From Cryobacterium gelidum (GTDB lineage Bacteria > Actinomycetota > Actinomycetes > Actinomycetales > Microbacteriaceae): a stretch of DNA of 64,000 nt. The position numbers and the translations under genes were made by a program. Below are positions 63,557 through 64,000 of the stretch, piece by piece. Numbering within the stretch: the first letter of the stretch is position 1; every line of letters starts with the position of its first letter. A model generated the notes under the pieces. The model did no database searches. It was given only the letters and a program-made list of their open reading frames with translations, and had not been told where the DNA came from. The stretch is from contig NZ_SOHL01000008.1 of NCBI RefSeq assembly GCF_004403985.1, positions 124,001 to 188,000 of the forward strand, written 5' to 3'.

Positions 63557-64000
63557 GTGGAGCCGAAACGACCGGGGTCCGCCTCGCAGAAGTCTGCACC
63601 GCGGCAACCCGCTGTCGCACATGCCGAAACTCCCGCCGGTGGCTGGCTGCGCAGCATCCGTTTCTCCGGTTTTTCACTGGTGATGATGGTCGTTCTCGTG
63701 CTCGCCGTCGTGGTGCTCGCGCCGAGCCTGCGCACCTACGCCGAACAGCGGCAGCAGATCAGCCAGCTCAGCGCGACCGTCGCCGACCAGAAGGCCGAGG
63801 TCGATCAGCTGACGAGTCAGCGCGAAAGGTGGAACGATCGCACCTACGTCACGACGCAGGCGCGCGAACGACTGTCGTACGTGCTGCCGGGCGATATCAG
63901 CTTTCTCGTCATCAACGATCTGCCGGCCGTCGCCCCGCTCGAAGCGGAGGCGGCACCGGTCAGCACCAATATTCAAAGCACCACAATTGATTGGCTGGGT
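63557..64000 (+). CDS. FtsB/DivIC-family septum formation initiator, 3' end missing
   Basis: The frame opens at GTG 63557 (GAGAGGAG site) and is still open at the window end (148 codons). Basic N-terminal cytoplasmic part (EPKRPGSASQKSAPRQPAV), one membrane helix (FSLVMMVVLVLAVVVLA), then a coiled coil (RTYAEQRQQISQLSATVADQ, KAEVDQLTSQRERWNDR) and YVTTQARERLSYVLPGDISF, the DivIC/FtsB pattern. It is part of the FtsQ-FtsL-FtsB divisome complex. Located after eno as in most actinobacteria. Confidence 0.9.
   Translation, partial: MEPKRPGSASQKSAPRQPAVAHAETPAGGWLRSIRFSGFSLVMMVVLVLAVVVLAPSLRTYAEQRQQISQLSATVADQKAEVDQLTSQRERWNDRTYVTTQARERLSYVLPGDISFLVINDLPAVAPLEAEAAPVSTNIQSTTIDWLG

Overview
The window is about 64 kb of high-GC DNA from an actinobacterium, most likely a cold-living member of the Microbacteriaceae (a Cryobacterium-like organism; this is inference from gene content, not a database match). 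Support: actinobacterial housekeeping genes and gene order (rsmI, metG-tatD-rsmA-ispE-ABC-F, tRNA-Gln-glmU-prs, rplY-pth-mfd, mazG, hisS, eno-ftsB/divIC), frequent GTG starts, and cold-adaptation genes (a triple ice-binding-domain surface protein and a fatty-acid desaturase).

Layout. 1-4.7 kb (minus strand): a WxL-type surface protein cluster: the 5' end of a small WxL protein, a large protein with three ice-binding (DUF3494) domains and a C-terminal WxL-like domain, a DUF916 WxL-interacting membrane protein, and another small WxL protein. 4.8-7.7 kb (minus): fatty-acid desaturase and protein O-mannosyltransferase. 7.7-19.0 kb (plus): rsmI, an atypical quinone-oxidoreductase-like gene, metG, tatD, rsmA, ispE, an ABC-F ATPase, then the methionine importer metQ-metN-metI. 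19.2-22.3 kb: a small unknown protein, a lytic transglycosylase and a PASTA Ser/Thr kinase in a tight operon.

22.5-36.8 kb is the most unusual part: a Pst-type ABC transporter operon in which pstC-pstA-pstS is separated from pstB by about 9 kb encoding a 904-aa secreted protein, a second PstS-like protein, two paralogous WxL-like secreted proteins flanking a DUF916 protein, a further anchored protein and a sortase-fold protein that has lost both the catalytic Cys and His. Two octanucleotide tandem arrays lie here. One (12 perfect copies of CGTACTCG plus one degenerate copy) sits in the signal-peptide coding region of a WxL-like gene. In this assembly the start codon with a good ribosome binding site is out of frame with the mature protein, which is what a phase-variable OFF state would look like.

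36.8-42.2 kb: MarR regulator, tRNA-Gln(TTG), glmU, prs, a small membrane protein and gnd. 42.3-51.0 kb: a sugar-acid catabolic cluster with a GntR regulator, an ABC uptake system without its own ATPase, gluconokinase, galactonate dehydratase, KDPG/KDPGal aldolase, KDG-type kinase and a mannonate-dehydratase-like enzyme; gluconokinase would feed the neighbouring gnd. 51.2-64.0 kb: rplY, pth (apparently a CTG start), mfd, nhaA, mazG, an ABC-2 exporter pair, hisS, eno and the start of a ftsB/divIC-type gene cut by the window end. The only gene-free stretch above 300 bases is 39942-40262. No CRISPR array, insertion sequence, prophage or rRNA gene was seen.
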